Shown one piece after another: positions 44,537 through 53,743 of a stretch of 64,000 bases of DNA. The notes beneath the pieces were generated by a model. The model did not search any database. It was given only the letters and a program-made list of their open reading frames with translations, and was not told the origin of the DNA. How positions within the stretch are numbered: position 1 is the first letter of the stretch; each line of letters begins with the position of its first letter. The DNA is from Chryseobacterium formosum (GTDB taxonomy: Bacteria; Bacteroidota; Bacteroidia; Flavobacteriales; Weeksellaceae): assembly GCF_026460885.1 (NCBI RefSeq), contig NZ_JAOVZW010000008.1:310001-374000 (forward strand), written 5' to 3'. A program made the translations under genes and the position numbers.

Positions 44537-44720
44537 TACAGATATTTTGATTTGGTGTAATATCCTTCCTTCAAGAATAAGACCACTGTAATCAATTTTT
44601 TAAACATGTGTCTTTGTGTGGTACATTTTGTAAATGATTTTCAGACCTATGATTCTGGTCATAACGGAAGTGAAATTTAAACATCTATATTTGGTTAAAC
44701 CAATCATTATAAATAAAATT

Positions 44721-44945
44721 ATGAAAACTTACGTTCTAATGACTATTGTCGCTGGTGTAATAGTTATGAGTTGTTCTAAAGAGAAAACTGATGTTCAAAA
44801 CAACGATTCCACGGTTTCAAATACATTGCCATCAGATACATCAATGGCTTTACCTCCATCTGATTCTACAGCCATGAATGCACCGTTAAATGCTGAACCA
44901 CAAACTGCAACAAAAGATTCAGCCGGTACTTCTACAAACAGATAA
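44721..44945 (+). CDS. Small Ser/Thr/Asp-rich lipoprotein
   Basis: 74 residues from the ATG at 44721, the first start that exposes a lipoprotein signal (KTYVLMTIVAGVIVMSCSKEK, lipid cysteine at residue 17). The longer frame from 44634 would hide it. The mature part is low-complexity and polar (NDSTVSNTLPSDTSMALPPS, TATKDSAGTSTN). Likely a tethered spacer or small envelope lipoprotein; no function known. It precedes the catalase gene. Confidence 0.65.
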   Translation: MKTYVLMTIVAGVIVMSCSKEKTDVQNNDSTVSNTLPSDTSMALPPSDSTAMNAPLNAEPQTATKDSAGTSTNR

Positions 44946-45089
44946 TTTTTTTGTAACACAATTTTATTATACTTCTGCGCCTCATTTTATTCACTTAAAA
45001 AGTTTATACCTTATTGATGGGGCGCATTTTTTTAGATTTTGGATAATATATTCAATTTCCGGATTACTAATTTAAATCAAGCAATTAAT

Positions 45090-47231
45090 ATGGATAAGAA
45101 CAGACCCCAAAATGAAAAATTAGATCAGTTAAATTACTACAAAACTGATAATTCAGATGAAAAACTCACAACCAACCAAGGACTTAAAATTAATAACAAT
45201 CAGGATTCTCTAAAAGATGGAGAACGTGGAGCTTCGCTTCTGGAAGATTTTATTTTAAGAGAAAAAATTACGCATTTTGATCACGAAAGAATTCCGGAAA
45301 GAATTGTTCATGCTCGTGGATCAGGAGCTCATGGAGTTTTTAAACTTCACAAAAGCATGGAAAAATATACCCGTGCTAAATTTTTGTCTGAAGCAGGTAA
45401 GGAAACGCCTGTTTTTGTAAGATTTTCTACTGTTGCAGGAAGTAGAGGTAGTACAGATTTGGCCAGAGATGTAAGAGGTTTTGCGATTAAATTTTACACA
45501 GAAGAAGGAAATTATGACCTTGTAGCGAACAATATGCCTGTGTTTTTTATTCAGGATGCGATGAAATTTCCAGATTTAGTTCATGCAGTAAAACCAGAAC
45601 CGGATAACGAAATTCCTCAGGCTGCTTCTGCACACGATACTTTTTGGGATTTTATTTCATTAATGCCGGAAAGTATGCACATGATTATGTGGTTGATGAG
45701 CGATCGCGCAATTCCTAGAAGCTATCGTATGATGGAAGGTTTTGGAGTTCATTCATTCAGATTTATTAATAGTGAAGGCACTGCTTTCTTTGTGAAATTT
45801 CACTTAAAACCAAAATTAGGAGTTCATTCTGTAGCTTGGCCGGAAGCACAGAAAATTTCCGGAGCTGATCCCGATTTCCACAGAAGAGATCTTTGGGAGG
45901 CTATTGAAAACGGTGCTTTCCCGGAATGGGATTTTGGAGTACAGATTGTTCCTGAAGAAAACGAGCACGATTTCGATTTTGATCTTTTAGACCCAACTAA
46001 AATTATTCCTGAGGAATTAGTTCCTGTAGAAACTTTCGGAACTTTAACTTTAAACAGAAATCCTGACAACTTTTTCGCTGAAACAGAGCAAATTGCATTT
46101 CATCCCGGACATATCGTACCTGGAATTGATTTTACAAATGATCCTTTATTACAGGGGAGACTCTTTTCGTACACAGATACACAGCTTTCTAGATTAGGAT
46201 CGCCAAATTTCCATGAAATTCCGATCAACAGATCAGTTCCTACAGTTCATAACAATCAGCGTGACGGTCATATGAGACAGCAGATTGCAAAAGGAAAAGT
46301 AAGCTACGAGCCAAATTCTATTGGGGGCGGTTGTCCGTTTCAGGCAATGATGAAAGATGGCGGATTTGCTTCTTATGGAGAAAAAATCAGCGGAAATAAG
46401 ATCAGAGCAAGAAGCCAATCCTTTGTAGATCATTATTCTCAGGCAAAATTGTTTTATAACAGCCAGTCAAATCCTGAAAAAACTCACCTTCAAAAAGCTT
46501 TGATATTTGAATTGACAAAAGTCACAATTCATGCAATCAGAGAAAGAGTAGTGGGTCAGCTTAATTTCGTTAATCAGGAATTAGCGCAGGTCGTTGCCAA
46601 AAAATTAGGTGTTGAAGTAAAAATACTTTCACAACCAAACGGAAGTATTCCTGCAGATGCGGATCCTGCAACGTTACAAAGTGAGGAACGTGAACCGAAA
46701 ATTAAAGTTTCAGAGGCTTTAAGCATGAAAAACACCGCTAAAAATTCGATAGAATCAAGAATAATTGCTGTACTTGTTGCAGATGGGTGCGATGGGAAAA
46801 GAGTAAGCGAGTTCCTTAATAAAATTGAAAAAGAGGGAGGAGTCATTCAGTTTGTTGCACCAGAAATTGCACCAGTAAAAGCAGATGACGGATCGTTGAT
46901 TGTTCCGTTACATTCTATTTCGAGCACAATGAGTGTATGTTTTGATGCAGTTTATATAGCACCGGGAGAAACTTCGTCGCAGAATTGGCTTCAGCCTGAC
47001 TATAAAAACAGCGTACTGGAGTTTGTAAATGAAGCATTCAGACATTGTAAAGCGATCTTTTTTGATGAAAAAACAAAACCAATATTTGAGCAGACTGATA
47101 TTTTTAAATTAAATCATAAAGATTATGCTGTAATTCTTGAAGAAAACAGTAATAAAGACGAAAACTTTATTAGTGCCGTAGCTTCACACCGTGCTTGGGA
47201 ATTTGAAAAACAGAGAAACGGAATAAAATAA
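45090..47231 (+). CDS. katE: Large-subunit catalase, HPII type (KatE)
   Basis: 713 residues from the ATG at 45090; the longer frame from 45039 adds 17 unlikely residues. The clade II core has catalytic H74 in IVHARGSGAHG, N148 in ANNMPVFFIQ, and proximal heme ligand Y361 in LFSYTDTQLSRLG. A C-terminal flavodoxin/class I glutamine amidotransferase-like domain (about 565-700, IIAVLVADGCDGKRVSEFL) is typical of large catalases. It decomposes H2O2. It is followed after 30 bases by a zinc alcohol dehydrogenase, a common pairing in stress operons. Confidence 0.96.
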   Translation: MDKNRPQNEKLDQLNYYKTDNSDEKLTTNQGLKINNNQDSLKDGERGASLLEDFILREKITHFDHERIPERIVHARGSGAHGVFKLHKSMEKYTRAKFLSEAGKETPVFVRFSTVAGSRGSTDLARDVRGFAIKFYTEEGNYDLVANNMPVFFIQDAMKFPDLVHAVKPEPDNEIPQAASAHDTFWDFISLMPESMHMIMWLMSDRAIPRSYRMMEGFGVHSFRFINSEGTAFFVKFHLKPKLGVHSVAWPEAQKISGADPDFHRRDLWEAIENGAFPEWDFGVQIVPEENEHDFDFDLLDPTKIIPEELVPVETFGTLTLNRNPDNFFAETEQIAFHPGHIVPGIDFTNDPLLQGRLFSYTDTQLSRLGSPNFHEIPINRSVPTVHNNQRDGHMRQQIAKGKVSYEPNSIGGGCPFQAMMKDGGFASYGEKISGNKIRARSQSFVDHYSQAKLFYNSQSNPEKTHLQKALIFELTKVTIHAIRERVVGQLNFVNQELAQVVAKKLGVEVKILSQPNGSIPADADPATLQSEEREPKIKVSEALSMKNTAKNSIESRIIAVLVADGCDGKRVSEFLNKIEKEGGVIQFVAPEIAPVKADDGSLIVPLHSISSTMSVCFDAVYIAPGETSSQNWLQPDYKNSVLEFVNEAFRHCKAIFFDEKTKPIFEQTDIFKLNHKDYAVILEENSNKDENFISAVASHRAWEFEKQRNGIK

Positions 47232-47261
47232 ACTTACACACAATCACAAAATATAATTATT

Positions 47262-48428
47262 ATGAAAGCAGCAGTTTTTCACGCACCAGGTAAAATTACC
47301 TGTGATACCGTCGATGATCCTATTATTCAGGATGAAAATGACATCATTTTAAAAGTAACTTCTACCGCAATCTGCGGAAGCGATCTTCATATGTATTCAG
47401 GCGGAATTCCGCAACCCAGACCCATGGTAATGGGGCATGAATTTATGGGTGAAATTGTGGAAACAGGAAGAAATATAACCCATTTACACCAAGGCGACAG
47501 AGTGGTTGTACCATTTCCTATAGCTTGTGGATGTTGTTATTTCTGTGAAAATGATCTTCCAGGTGGATGCGAAAATTCAAATCCTGAAAATTACGGTCCT
47601 GAAGGTGGAATTTTAACCGAAAAAGGAGGAGGGATGTTTGGTTATACAGATTTGTATGGAGGTTATAATGGCGGACAGGCACAATATGTAAGAGTACCTT
47701 TTGCGAATTTTGGCCCCCGAAAAGTGCCCGATATTTTAACTGATGAGCAGGCTTTGTTTTTAACAGATATTTTCCCAACCGGCTACACCGGTGTAATGTG
47801 GGGTGAATTGAAAGGTGGGGAATCAGTGGCAATATTTGGAGCAGGTCCCGTTGGTTCAATGGCAGTAAAAAGTGCCATCCTTCACAATGCCGGTAAAGTT
47901 ATTATTGTTGATACTTTGCAATATCGTTTAGATCAGATTAAAAAATTGACAGGTTGCGAAACTATTCTTTGGGAAGATGCAGAAAGCACTGTGGAGAAAA
48001 TCAGAGAAATGACGAACGGAAGGGGAGCAGATCTTTGTATTGATGCAGTAGGTTTTGAGCCTGAACGTAATTTTTTAGACCGAGCAAAAGCAGTTATTAA
48101 TTTTGAAAAAGGTTCTATGAAAGTTCTTGAAGCTTGTATGAGTGCCGTAAGAAGAGGTGGAACTGTTTCTGTTTTAGGAGTTTATGCTGTAAATTATGAT
48201 AATTTCAGACTCGGACAAATTTTTGACAAAGGAATTATTTTAAGAGCCGGACAAGCTCCTGTTCATGCCATTATTGATAAATTGATGAAACATGTTGAAA
48301 ACGGAGAAGTAAGACTGGATGATATTATTACTCATCGATTATCCTTAAATGATGTTGCGAAAGGTTATGAAATTTTTGATAAAAAAGAGGATGGCTGTGT
48401 GAAAGTTGTGCTTGATCCTTGGATATAA
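47262..48428 (+). CDS. Zinc-dependent alcohol dehydrogenase (formaldehyde-dehydrogenase-like MDR)
   Basis: 388 residues. Catalytic zinc site CGSDLHMY (C38) and GHEFMGEIV (H, E). Structural-zinc cysteines in CGCCYFCENDLPGGCE. NAD loop AIFGAGPVGSMAVKS. The length and the insertion around ENSNPENYGPEGG place it with the glutathione-independent formaldehyde dehydrogenase-like branch of medium-chain dehydrogenases. It probably detoxifies an aldehyde or alcohol. It is in an operon with katE. Substrate uncertain. Confidence 0.9.
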   Translation: MKAAVFHAPGKITCDTVDDPIIQDENDIILKVTSTAICGSDLHMYSGGIPQPRPMVMGHEFMGEIVETGRNITHLHQGDRVVVPFPIACGCCYFCENDLPGGCENSNPENYGPEGGILTEKGGGMFGYTDLYGGYNGGQAQYVRVPFANFGPRKVPDILTDEQALFLTDIFPTGYTGVMWGELKGGESVAIFGAGPVGSMAVKSAILHNAGKVIIVDTLQYRLDQIKKLTGCETILWEDAESTVEKIREMTNGRGADLCIDAVGFEPERNFLDRAKAVINFEKGSMKVLEACMSAVRRGGTVSVLGVYAVNYDNFRLGQIFDKGIILRAGQAPVHAIIDKLMKHVENGEVRLDDIITHRLSLNDVAKGYEIFDKKEDGCVKVVLDPWI

Positions 48429-48455
48429 CCAGTTATTTTAGAACAAATAATAAAA

Positions 48456-48493
48456 AATAAGTCATGTATAAAATTATGCATGACTTATTTTTA
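48456..48493. terminator. Bidirectional terminator between ADH and outer-membrane receptor genes
   Basis: AATAAGTCATG and CATGACTTATT form an 11-bp stem, with A-rich and T-rich flanks. Confidence 0.85.
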
Positions 48494-48511
48494 TGTTTTT
48501 TTATAAAACTC

Positions 48512-50602
48512 TTAGAAAGTTGCTGCAGGAGCTGTATCGTTATTCAGTTTTCGGTTGACTTCATTCTTTTTACCTTTGGCAAAATCGTAACCTATACCTA
48601 CAATAAACATATTTCTGTTGTTGTAAATATTGGTTGTGCCGGTATAACTTACCAAACTTTCATCAAGCGTTTTTGTCTTGTATCTTGATGGCATTCCTAG
48701 CCAGTACATTCCTGTGGTGAACGTCCAGTCTTTCATTTTATAATTCGCAAAAATATGGTTTTGGTTTTCGTTGGTATTTAAAAATGCTCCGCTTAAAGTG
48801 TAAACAGGGATATTAAACATATAAGACAAACTCAGGTTTTTGTATTCTGATGAAATGGTAAAATTATTTCCGAAATAATTATTTTTAAGCAAATCTCCGT
48901 TACTTGTTTTCACACGTTGCATTGTTGGGTAAATATTGGCTTTTATTACCAATAATCTGCTTCCGAATGGCTTTACAGAACCCGTCAATTGAATTCCTGT
49001 ACGTGAACTGAACTGTGCATTTTCGTAAGTTAATGCATATTGAGTATTGTTATTATACAAAACATACATGCTGTTGATTGCATTGTCTACATAATTGTAA
49101 AAAAGATAGGCATTAAAATCAAAAAACTTATTGTTGTAAGCATAATTCAGATTATTGTTCCATGCTTTTTGTATTTTCAGCAAAGGATTTCCTGTGGAGA
49201 CAATATTAGGAACAACCTGATTGATATTCGGACTTAATGTAGCGCTTCCGGGACTGTAAGGAGTATAACTGCTCGTTAATCTCAGACTTTGATTTTTCTT
49301 CAGTTCATATCCTAAAATCAATTTTGGAGTAATCGTCCAATCATTTTCTGTGGTTAATGCTGTTTTATTGTGAATATTCGTTAAACCTAAACCTAAACGA
49401 TACAGCAGTTTTTTGCTTTTTCCTGCAAATTCAGAATAAAAATATTGGGTTAAATAATTAACAGAATAATCAAAATTTCCTGCTAAATTCTGGAGTGAAT
49501 TGTCTACGTTATTGTTATCAATTCTATATCCTGAACTTAATTTTCCAGCCTTAAAATCATGGGTGTAAGCAACTTCACCTACAATGCTGTTCTGCTTGGC
49601 TTTTAAATTCATATCATTATCAAAAACGACATTTCCGGACCCGATTACCCATTCTTTATCAATTTGAAAACTTTCACTTGTGTAAGAAGAGCCAACTACG
49701 TTCAAGCTGATTTCATCCTTTTTACCCAATTTTTTAGAGAAATATAAATCAAGTTTTGGCGGATTATAATTTTCACCGCTGTATTGCGAAGTTCCGTGGA
49801 GTTCTGAAGAATTGTCTTTAGTGAAAATACTTTGTCCGTTTCCTTTAGAGAAATAATTATAAATATTCATCGAAAATTTTGCCTGAAAAACATAATTATC
49901 CATCAAAGAATTGGTGTATCTCAAAGCAATATCCTGATAGGTATATCCGAAATGATCTCTTTTGGTTTCGTTTGTGTTATAATGTGAATTTTGTAAGATA
50001 TAATCGTACACTCTGTTGGTTATACGGTTGTCATAATCTCTGAAATTCATTCCATATTCAAGTCCGAAATTATTTCTTCCATTCGTATAATTGGCGTAGG
50101 CTTGTCCGTTGATAAAACCTGTCGTCAAAGCTGTACTTGCCGAAATTCCCGCTGCAAAACCAACTTCAGGATTTCTCGTGATAATATTCACTACTGTATC
50201 TGCTCTTGTTGCCCATCTGGTAGGAGGATTGTCATAATATTCAACTCTTACAACGTTTTCCGGTCGAATACCTCTTGCCTGCAATTCTGTAGACTCGACA
50301 CCATTAATTAAAAGTAAAAATTTACCGCCTTTTATACTTGTGATACTGCTTGAGATAGGATCAAACTGAAGTTCTGGCAAAGTTTGTAATAAATCATTTG
50401 CATACCGGGCTTTCTTTAAAGCTTCCTCATCGAAACTGTAAACTGCTTTATCAACAAATTGTTTTTTGCGTTGAGATTTAATCAGAACTTCCTGAATTTC
50501 TTTTGTATTGTGAACCGAATCTTTTACAGCTGTAGTAGTATTTTCCTGTGCAAAAGCTAAGCTGCCTATTATAAATAAGGCTAAACTTATTTGTTTTTTC
50601 AT
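48512..50602 (-). CDS. Outer-membrane TonB-dependent-receptor-like beta-barrel protein
   Basis: 696 residues from the ATG at 50602, which directly starts a signal peptide (KKQISLALFIIGSLAFAQ). A plug-like domain at about 35-145 (IQEVLIKSQRKKQF, LLQTLPELQFDP, KFLLLINGVES, VVRVEYYDNPPTRWATRADTVVNII) precedes a long aromatic-rich barrel. This is the 'outer membrane beta-barrel family' branch of TonB-dependent receptors, not SusC (no SusC signature, no SusD). The last strand is followed by a short polar tail (NDTAPAATF) rather than an aromatic end, which is slightly odd. Ligand unknown. A clear flavobacterial promoter precedes it. Confidence 0.85.
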   Translation of the reverse strand: MKKQISLALFIIGSLAFAQENTTTAVKDSVHNTKEIQEVLIKSQRKKQFVDKAVYSFDEEALKKARYANDLLQTLPELQFDPISSSITSIKGGKFLLLINGVESTELQARGIRPENVVRVEYYDNPPTRWATRADTVVNIITRNPEVGFAAGISASTALTTGFINGQAYANYTNGRNNFGLEYGMNFRDYDNRITNRVYDYILQNSHYNTNETKRDHFGYTYQDIALRYTNSLMDNYVFQAKFSMNIYNYFSKGNGQSIFTKDNSSELHGTSQYSGENYNPPKLDLYFSKKLGKKDEISLNVVGSSYTSESFQIDKEWVIGSGNVVFDNDMNLKAKQNSIVGEVAYTHDFKAGKLSSGYRIDNNNVDNSLQNLAGNFDYSVNYLTQYFYSEFAGKSKKLLYRLGLGLTNIHNKTALTTENDWTITPKLILGYELKKNQSLRLTSSYTPYSPGSATLSPNINQVVPNIVSTGNPLLKIQKAWNNNLNYAYNNKFFDFNAYLFYNYVDNAINSMYVLYNNNTQYALTYENAQFSSRTGIQLTGSVKPFGSRLLVIKANIYPTMQRVKTSNGDLLKNNYFGNNFTISSEYKNLSLSYMFNIPVYTLSGAFLNTNENQNHIFANYKMKDWTFTTGMYWLGMPSRYKTKTLDESLVSYTGTTNIYNNRNMFIVGIGYDFAKGKKNEVNRKLNNDTAPAATF

Positions 50603-51157
50603 TGTAATTTCCTCCAAGTATTATCGGCGTCAAATTTAGAATAAGTTAACGTTTTATCAAAAGAAATTTCACATTATTTGGAATAATTGGTGTGATTCAA
50701 ACTTATAAATTAGCATAATCATGAAAATTTGGTCAATTTATGCTTTAAAATTATTACTGAATATCTCTTAGAATCTAATAGTAACAGTCAATATCAGATA
50801 AATTTACCCTAACAATTAAAGACCGTATTGTTAAATTAATAAAATTTATATAAGTATTTTAATAAAATAATTGCAGAATCAAATTATTTACCATATATTT
50901 GTAAAATAATAAGACGCTTGTCTGAGCATATTTAAAATTTAAATTAGTTTATTTATTAATTATTGCTAAAAGATTTGCTTAATTTTGTCATTAATATTTT
51001 AGGTGCTCTACCTTTTAAGAAGTTCGATTTTCACTCTTAAATTCTATACATCCAATTTTTTTCTTTCAAAAATTTATTATCGTTTTGATTTTGATCAAAG
51101 CAGTGGATTTATTAATCCTAAAAATAGAATACAATAATTTTTTTAATACATATTACA
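50603..51157. other. Divergent AT-rich intergenic region and cold-shock leader
   Basis: 555 bases. The receptor promoter is at 50631-50660. The rest is extremely AT-rich with no supported ORF. The part nearest 51157 probably includes a long 5' leader for the cold-shock gene, as is usual for cspA-type mRNAs (inference). Confidence 0.5.
50631..50660 (-). promoter_or_regulatory. Flavobacterial-type promoter of the 48512 receptor gene
   Basis: On the minus strand TTG (50658-50660), a 19-base spacer and TAAATTTG (50631-50638) match the TTG/TAnnTTTG consensus, 29 bases before the ATG. Confidence 0.75.
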
Positions 51158-51349
51158 ATGCAACAAGGAACAGTAAAATTCTTTAACGAAACTAAAGGAT
51201 TTGGTTTTATTACTCCATCTACAGGTGGACAAGACGTTTTCGTACACACTTCAGGTTTGGTAGATAACATTCGTGAAAATGATGTCGTAACATTCGATTT
51301 ACAAAATGGGAACAAAGGTGTTAATGCAGTTAACGTTAAAATAGCGTAA
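51158..51349 (+). CDS. Cold-shock domain protein, CspA family
   Basis: 63 residues, a single OB-fold with RNP1 KGFGFIT (14-20) and RNP2 VFVHTS (27-32). It opens GTVKFFNETKG and closes NAVNVKIA. It binds single-stranded RNA/DNA as a chaperone under cold or general stress. Preceded by a long AT-rich non-coding stretch likely to include a structured leader, and followed by a strong terminator, so monocistronic. Confidence 0.95.
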   Translation: MQQGTVKFFNETKGFGFITPSTGGQDVFVHTSGLVDNIRENDVVTFDLQNGNKGVNAVNVKIA

Positions 51350-51378
51350 CTTCATTTAATTAACACTTATGATATAGG

Positions 51379-51413
51379 AAGAGCAGATAATTTATTTATC
51401 TGCTCTTTTTTAT
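51379..51413 (+). terminator. Terminator of the cold-shock gene
   Basis: AGAGCAGATA and TATCTGCTCT form a perfect 10-bp stem followed by TTTTTTAT. Confidence 0.9.
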
Positions 51414-51439
51414 GTTATTTATAACAGTTTAAACAATAA

Positions 51440-51490
51440 GCATTAAAAATGACTTCATTTTAATCTAAAATGAAGTCATTTTGCTTTTTA
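51440..51490. terminator. Perfect 17-bp hairpin, bidirectional terminator
   Basis: AAAATGACTTCATTTTA (51446-51462) and its exact complement (51466-51482) flank a 3-base loop. It lies between the cold-shock terminator and the end of the convergent hydrolase gene, with T tracts available in both directions. Confidence 0.75.
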
Positions 51491-51597
51491 TGAACCTATC
51501 AAAACATAAATCCATAAAACTGATAAATAAATTTTAAAAGTACTATTGAGTTTAAAACTTAGAATCTGATCAAATATTTTGATACTTCTAAATCAAT

Positions 51598-52419
51598 TTA
51601 AGCCTCAATAAACTCCAAAAGATCTTTATTAATAACATCTGCGTGAGTTGTCGGCATTCCGTGAGGAAAACCCGGATACGTTTTTATCGTTCCGTTTTTC
51701 AATAATTTAATTGATTTCAAAGCCGCATTTTGGTAAGGGACGATTTGATCATCTTCACCGTGAAGAACTAAAACTGGAATATCAACATTCTTCAAATCGT
51801 CTCTGAAATCAGTTTCAGAAAACGCTTTGATTCCGTCGTAATGAGCAACGATTCCGCCCATCATTCCTTGTCTCCACCAGTTTCTCTGCACACCTTCTTT
51901 CACAGCTGCACCTTCTCTGTTGTAACCGTAGAAAGGGAAAGTCAAATCAATGTAAAACTGTTGTCTGTTGTTCAAAGTCTGATCTCTGATGCCATCAAAA
52001 ACCGACATCGGAACACCATCAGGATTGCTGTCGCTCGCTACCATAATTGGCGGAACTGCACTGATTAAAACTGCTTTTTTAGCTCTTCCGTTAGCATATT
52101 TATTCACGTAACGGATTACTTCACCACCACCAGTTGAGTGACCGATGTGAACTACATCTTTCAAATCTAAAAATTCAATCAATTCAGCTGCGTCAGAAGC
52201 ATATTGCTCAATCGTGTGATTGTAAATATCCTGGCTGGAACGACCGTGACCTCTTCTGTCGTGCGTCACCACTCTGTAACCTCTTTGCAGGAAGAAAATC
52301 ACCTGTGCATCCCAATCGTCTGATGATAAAGGCCATCCGTGGTGAAACATCAAAACTGGTCCTTCGCCTTGGTCTTTGTAAAAAATCTCTGTTCCGTCTT
52401 TTAATTTTAGTGTGCTCAT
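51598..52419 (-). CDS. Alpha/beta hydrolase, non-heme chloroperoxidase/arylesterase type
   Basis: 273 residues, normal for the cofactor-free haloperoxidase family. Oxyanion motif HHGWPLSSDDWD, nucleophile S95 in GHSTGGGE, acid in VLHGEDDQIVP, and histidine in YPGFPHGMPTTH. GYRVVTHDRRGHGRSSQ is the classic strand/loop. It hydrolyses esters and may form peracids. Cytoplasmic, no signal. CAAATGTA at 52481-52488 reads TACATTTG on the minus strand, a candidate -7 box about 60 bases before the start. Confidence 0.92.
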   Translation of the reverse strand: MSTLKLKDGTEIFYKDQGEGPVLMFHHGWPLSSDDWDAQVIFFLQRGYRVVTHDRRGHGRSSQDIYNHTIEQYASDAAELIEFLDLKDVVHIGHSTGGGEVIRYVNKYANGRAKKAVLISAVPPIMVASDSNPDGVPMSVFDGIRDQTLNNRQQFYIDLTFPFYGYNREGAAVKEGVQRNWWRQGMMGGIVAHYDGIKAFSETDFRDDLKNVDIPVLVLHGEDDQIVPYQNAALKSIKLLKNGTIKTYPGFPHGMPTTHADVINKDLLEFIEA

Positions 52420-52755
52420 AATTTAATTTTTTAAGTGTTGTGATTAATTTATTTTATATTTTGTTGTCTTAATTCTTTAGCAAATGTAGGATGGTTCAAT
52501 TCGTTTCTCGTTAATCTAGTTTAATATCGTACATTTTTGATAATTTTTATTTTGGGCAGCTATTTCCGCCTTCCACTCCCGCTATTTTTTTCCAAGCTAA
52601 ATCCCCAGCAAAAAATGAGCTCCGTTCAAGTCGGGCTGCAGATTCAGTGTAAAACACGATTTTAATTCAGAAATTAGCTTAAGTGTTCTTATTTACGTTA
52701 TGAAAAGAACTTATAATTTACTTAAGTGTCAAAAATCTTTTATGCATTTTGTGGT
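52420..52755. other. Intergenic region with two repeat elements
   Basis: 336 bases between two minus-strand genes. It holds the hydrolase promoter region (TACATTTG box at 52481-52488), the 52551-52640 dispersed repeat and the 52725-52758 short repeat. No ORF. Confidence 0.6.
52551..52640 (-). repeat. Dispersed intergenic repeat, copy A
   Basis: Read on the minus strand it runs GCAGCCCGACTTGAACGGAG, TTTTTTGC, then GGGAGTGGAAGGCGG and AGCTGCCCAAA. The same blocks in the same order occur on the plus strand at 59977-60090. Ends GCAGCCC and GCTGCCC are related, which gives the element a loose dyad. Confidence 0.75.
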
Positions 52756-52758
52756 TTA
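52725..52758 (+). repeat. Short dispersed repeat, copy 2 (GTGTCAAAAA / TTTTGTGGT)
   Basis: AGTGTCAAAAATCTTTTATG followed by CATTTTGTGGT resembles 21631-21664. It overlaps the last codon and stop of the DsbA-like gene. Confidence 0.45.
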
Positions 52759-53274
52759 ACTCTCAGTATTCTCCCTCAAAAGCTCAAACAAATCCTCAGC
52801 GCCACCATCGAATTTCTTTCCATTCACAAAGAAAGAAGGTGTTCCGTTCACGCCGCTTACGATTCCACTTTCGAAGTCTGAATCAACCTTTTCTGCCAGT
52901 TCGGTACTTTCCAAATCCTTTTCAAATTGCAGAATGTTCAGTTTTAATTGTTCCGCCAGCTTCATCAGTAAGTTTTCATTCAAATCTCTTTGATTTTCAT
53001 AAATCGCATCGTGCATTTCCCAGAATTTCCCCTGAAGATTGGCTGCTTCTGCTGCAATTGCTGCTGGTCTTGCATATTGATGCATTTCCGACAAAGGAAA
53101 GTTTCTGAAAACAAATTTGATTTGACTTGCAAATTCTTTCATCAATTCCTTCAGAACCGGATAAGCGGCGCCACAGTACGGACATTGATAATCGCCGTAT
53201 TCTACAATAACGAGGTCGGCTTCTAGGTTGCCTTGTGCGTGGTCAGTGTTGCTGACGTTTGGTTTTAGTGACAT
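52756..53274 (-). CDS. DsbA-family thioredoxin-fold oxidoreductase
   Basis: 172 residues with CPYC at 31-34 in EYGDYQCPYCGAAYP, an inserted helical region, and the cis-Pro loop GVNGTPSFFVNGKKF near the C-terminus. No signal peptide, so unlike true DsbA it should be cytoplasmic (FrnE/2-hydroxychromene-isomerase-like DsbA relatives also are). It lies three bases after the peroxiredoxin gene and is probably the last gene of the cupin/DUF1275/peroxiredoxin operon. Redox partner of the peroxiredoxin is a plausible inference. Confidence 0.88.
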   Translation of the reverse strand: MSLKPNVSNTDHAQGNLEADLVIVEYGDYQCPYCGAAYPVLKELMKEFASQIKFVFRNFPLSEMHQYARPAAIAAEAANLQGKFWEMHDAIYENQRDLNENLLMKLAEQLKLNILQFEKDLESTELAEKVDSDFESGIVSGVNGTPSFFVNGKKFDGGAEDLFELLRENTES

Positions 53275-53277
53275 AAT

Positions 53278-53739
53278 TTATTTTGTGTTAAGGGTTTCTA
53301 AAGCGTCTAAAATTCCGTCTGCACCAGGATTAATGGCCGTTGGTGACAGATAACTCCATTCGATGATGCCATCTTTGTTGATGACGAAAAGTGCTCTTTT
53401 ACATTCACCTTCTTCATCATCATAAACACCATACTGTTTTGCGATTTCTCCTTTGGCTTCAAAATCGGCTAACAAAGGAAAATGTAAATTTCTTGATTGA
53501 GAAAATGCCAAATGACACCATTTGCTGTCCACAGAAATGCCGAAAATCTCTGCATCGTATTTCTTGAAAAACTTCAAAGTTTCATTGTACAAAGCCATCT
53601 GGTCACTGCAAACCGGACTCCAGTCGGCGGGATAAAAGGCGAGAATGACATTCTTTCCTTTGAATTCTGAGAGTGTAATTTTCTGGTCTGGCGTTGCATA
53701 CAAAGTGAAATCTGGGGCAACATCGTTTTTTTGTAACAT
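53278..53739 (-). CDS. Peroxiredoxin, AhpC/TSA family
   Basis: 153 residues. Peroxidatic C44 in FYPADWSPVC, matching PxxxSxxC. Other family marks are PDFTLYATPDQKITLSEFKG, ILAFYPADW and GISVDSKWCH, which contains a second cysteine, and DGIIEWSYL. It reduces peroxides in the cytoplasm. It is closely packed between the DUF1275 gene (4 bases) and the DsbA-like gene (3 bases), so it belongs to one operon with possible thiol-electron hand-off. Confidence 0.92.
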   Translation of the reverse strand: MLQKNDVAPDFTLYATPDQKITLSEFKGKNVILAFYPADWSPVCSDQMALYNETLKFFKKYDAEIFGISVDSKWCHLAFSQSRNLHFPLLADFEAKGEIAKQYGVYDDEEGECKRALFVINKDGIIEWSYLSPTAINPGADGILDALETLNTK

Positions 53740-53743
53740 AGTA

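Noticed and set aside
48512..50602. Second SusC-type system partner for the split plug locus
   Set aside because: This receptor has its own plug-like N-terminus, no SusC signature, and is 34 kb away on the opposite strand.
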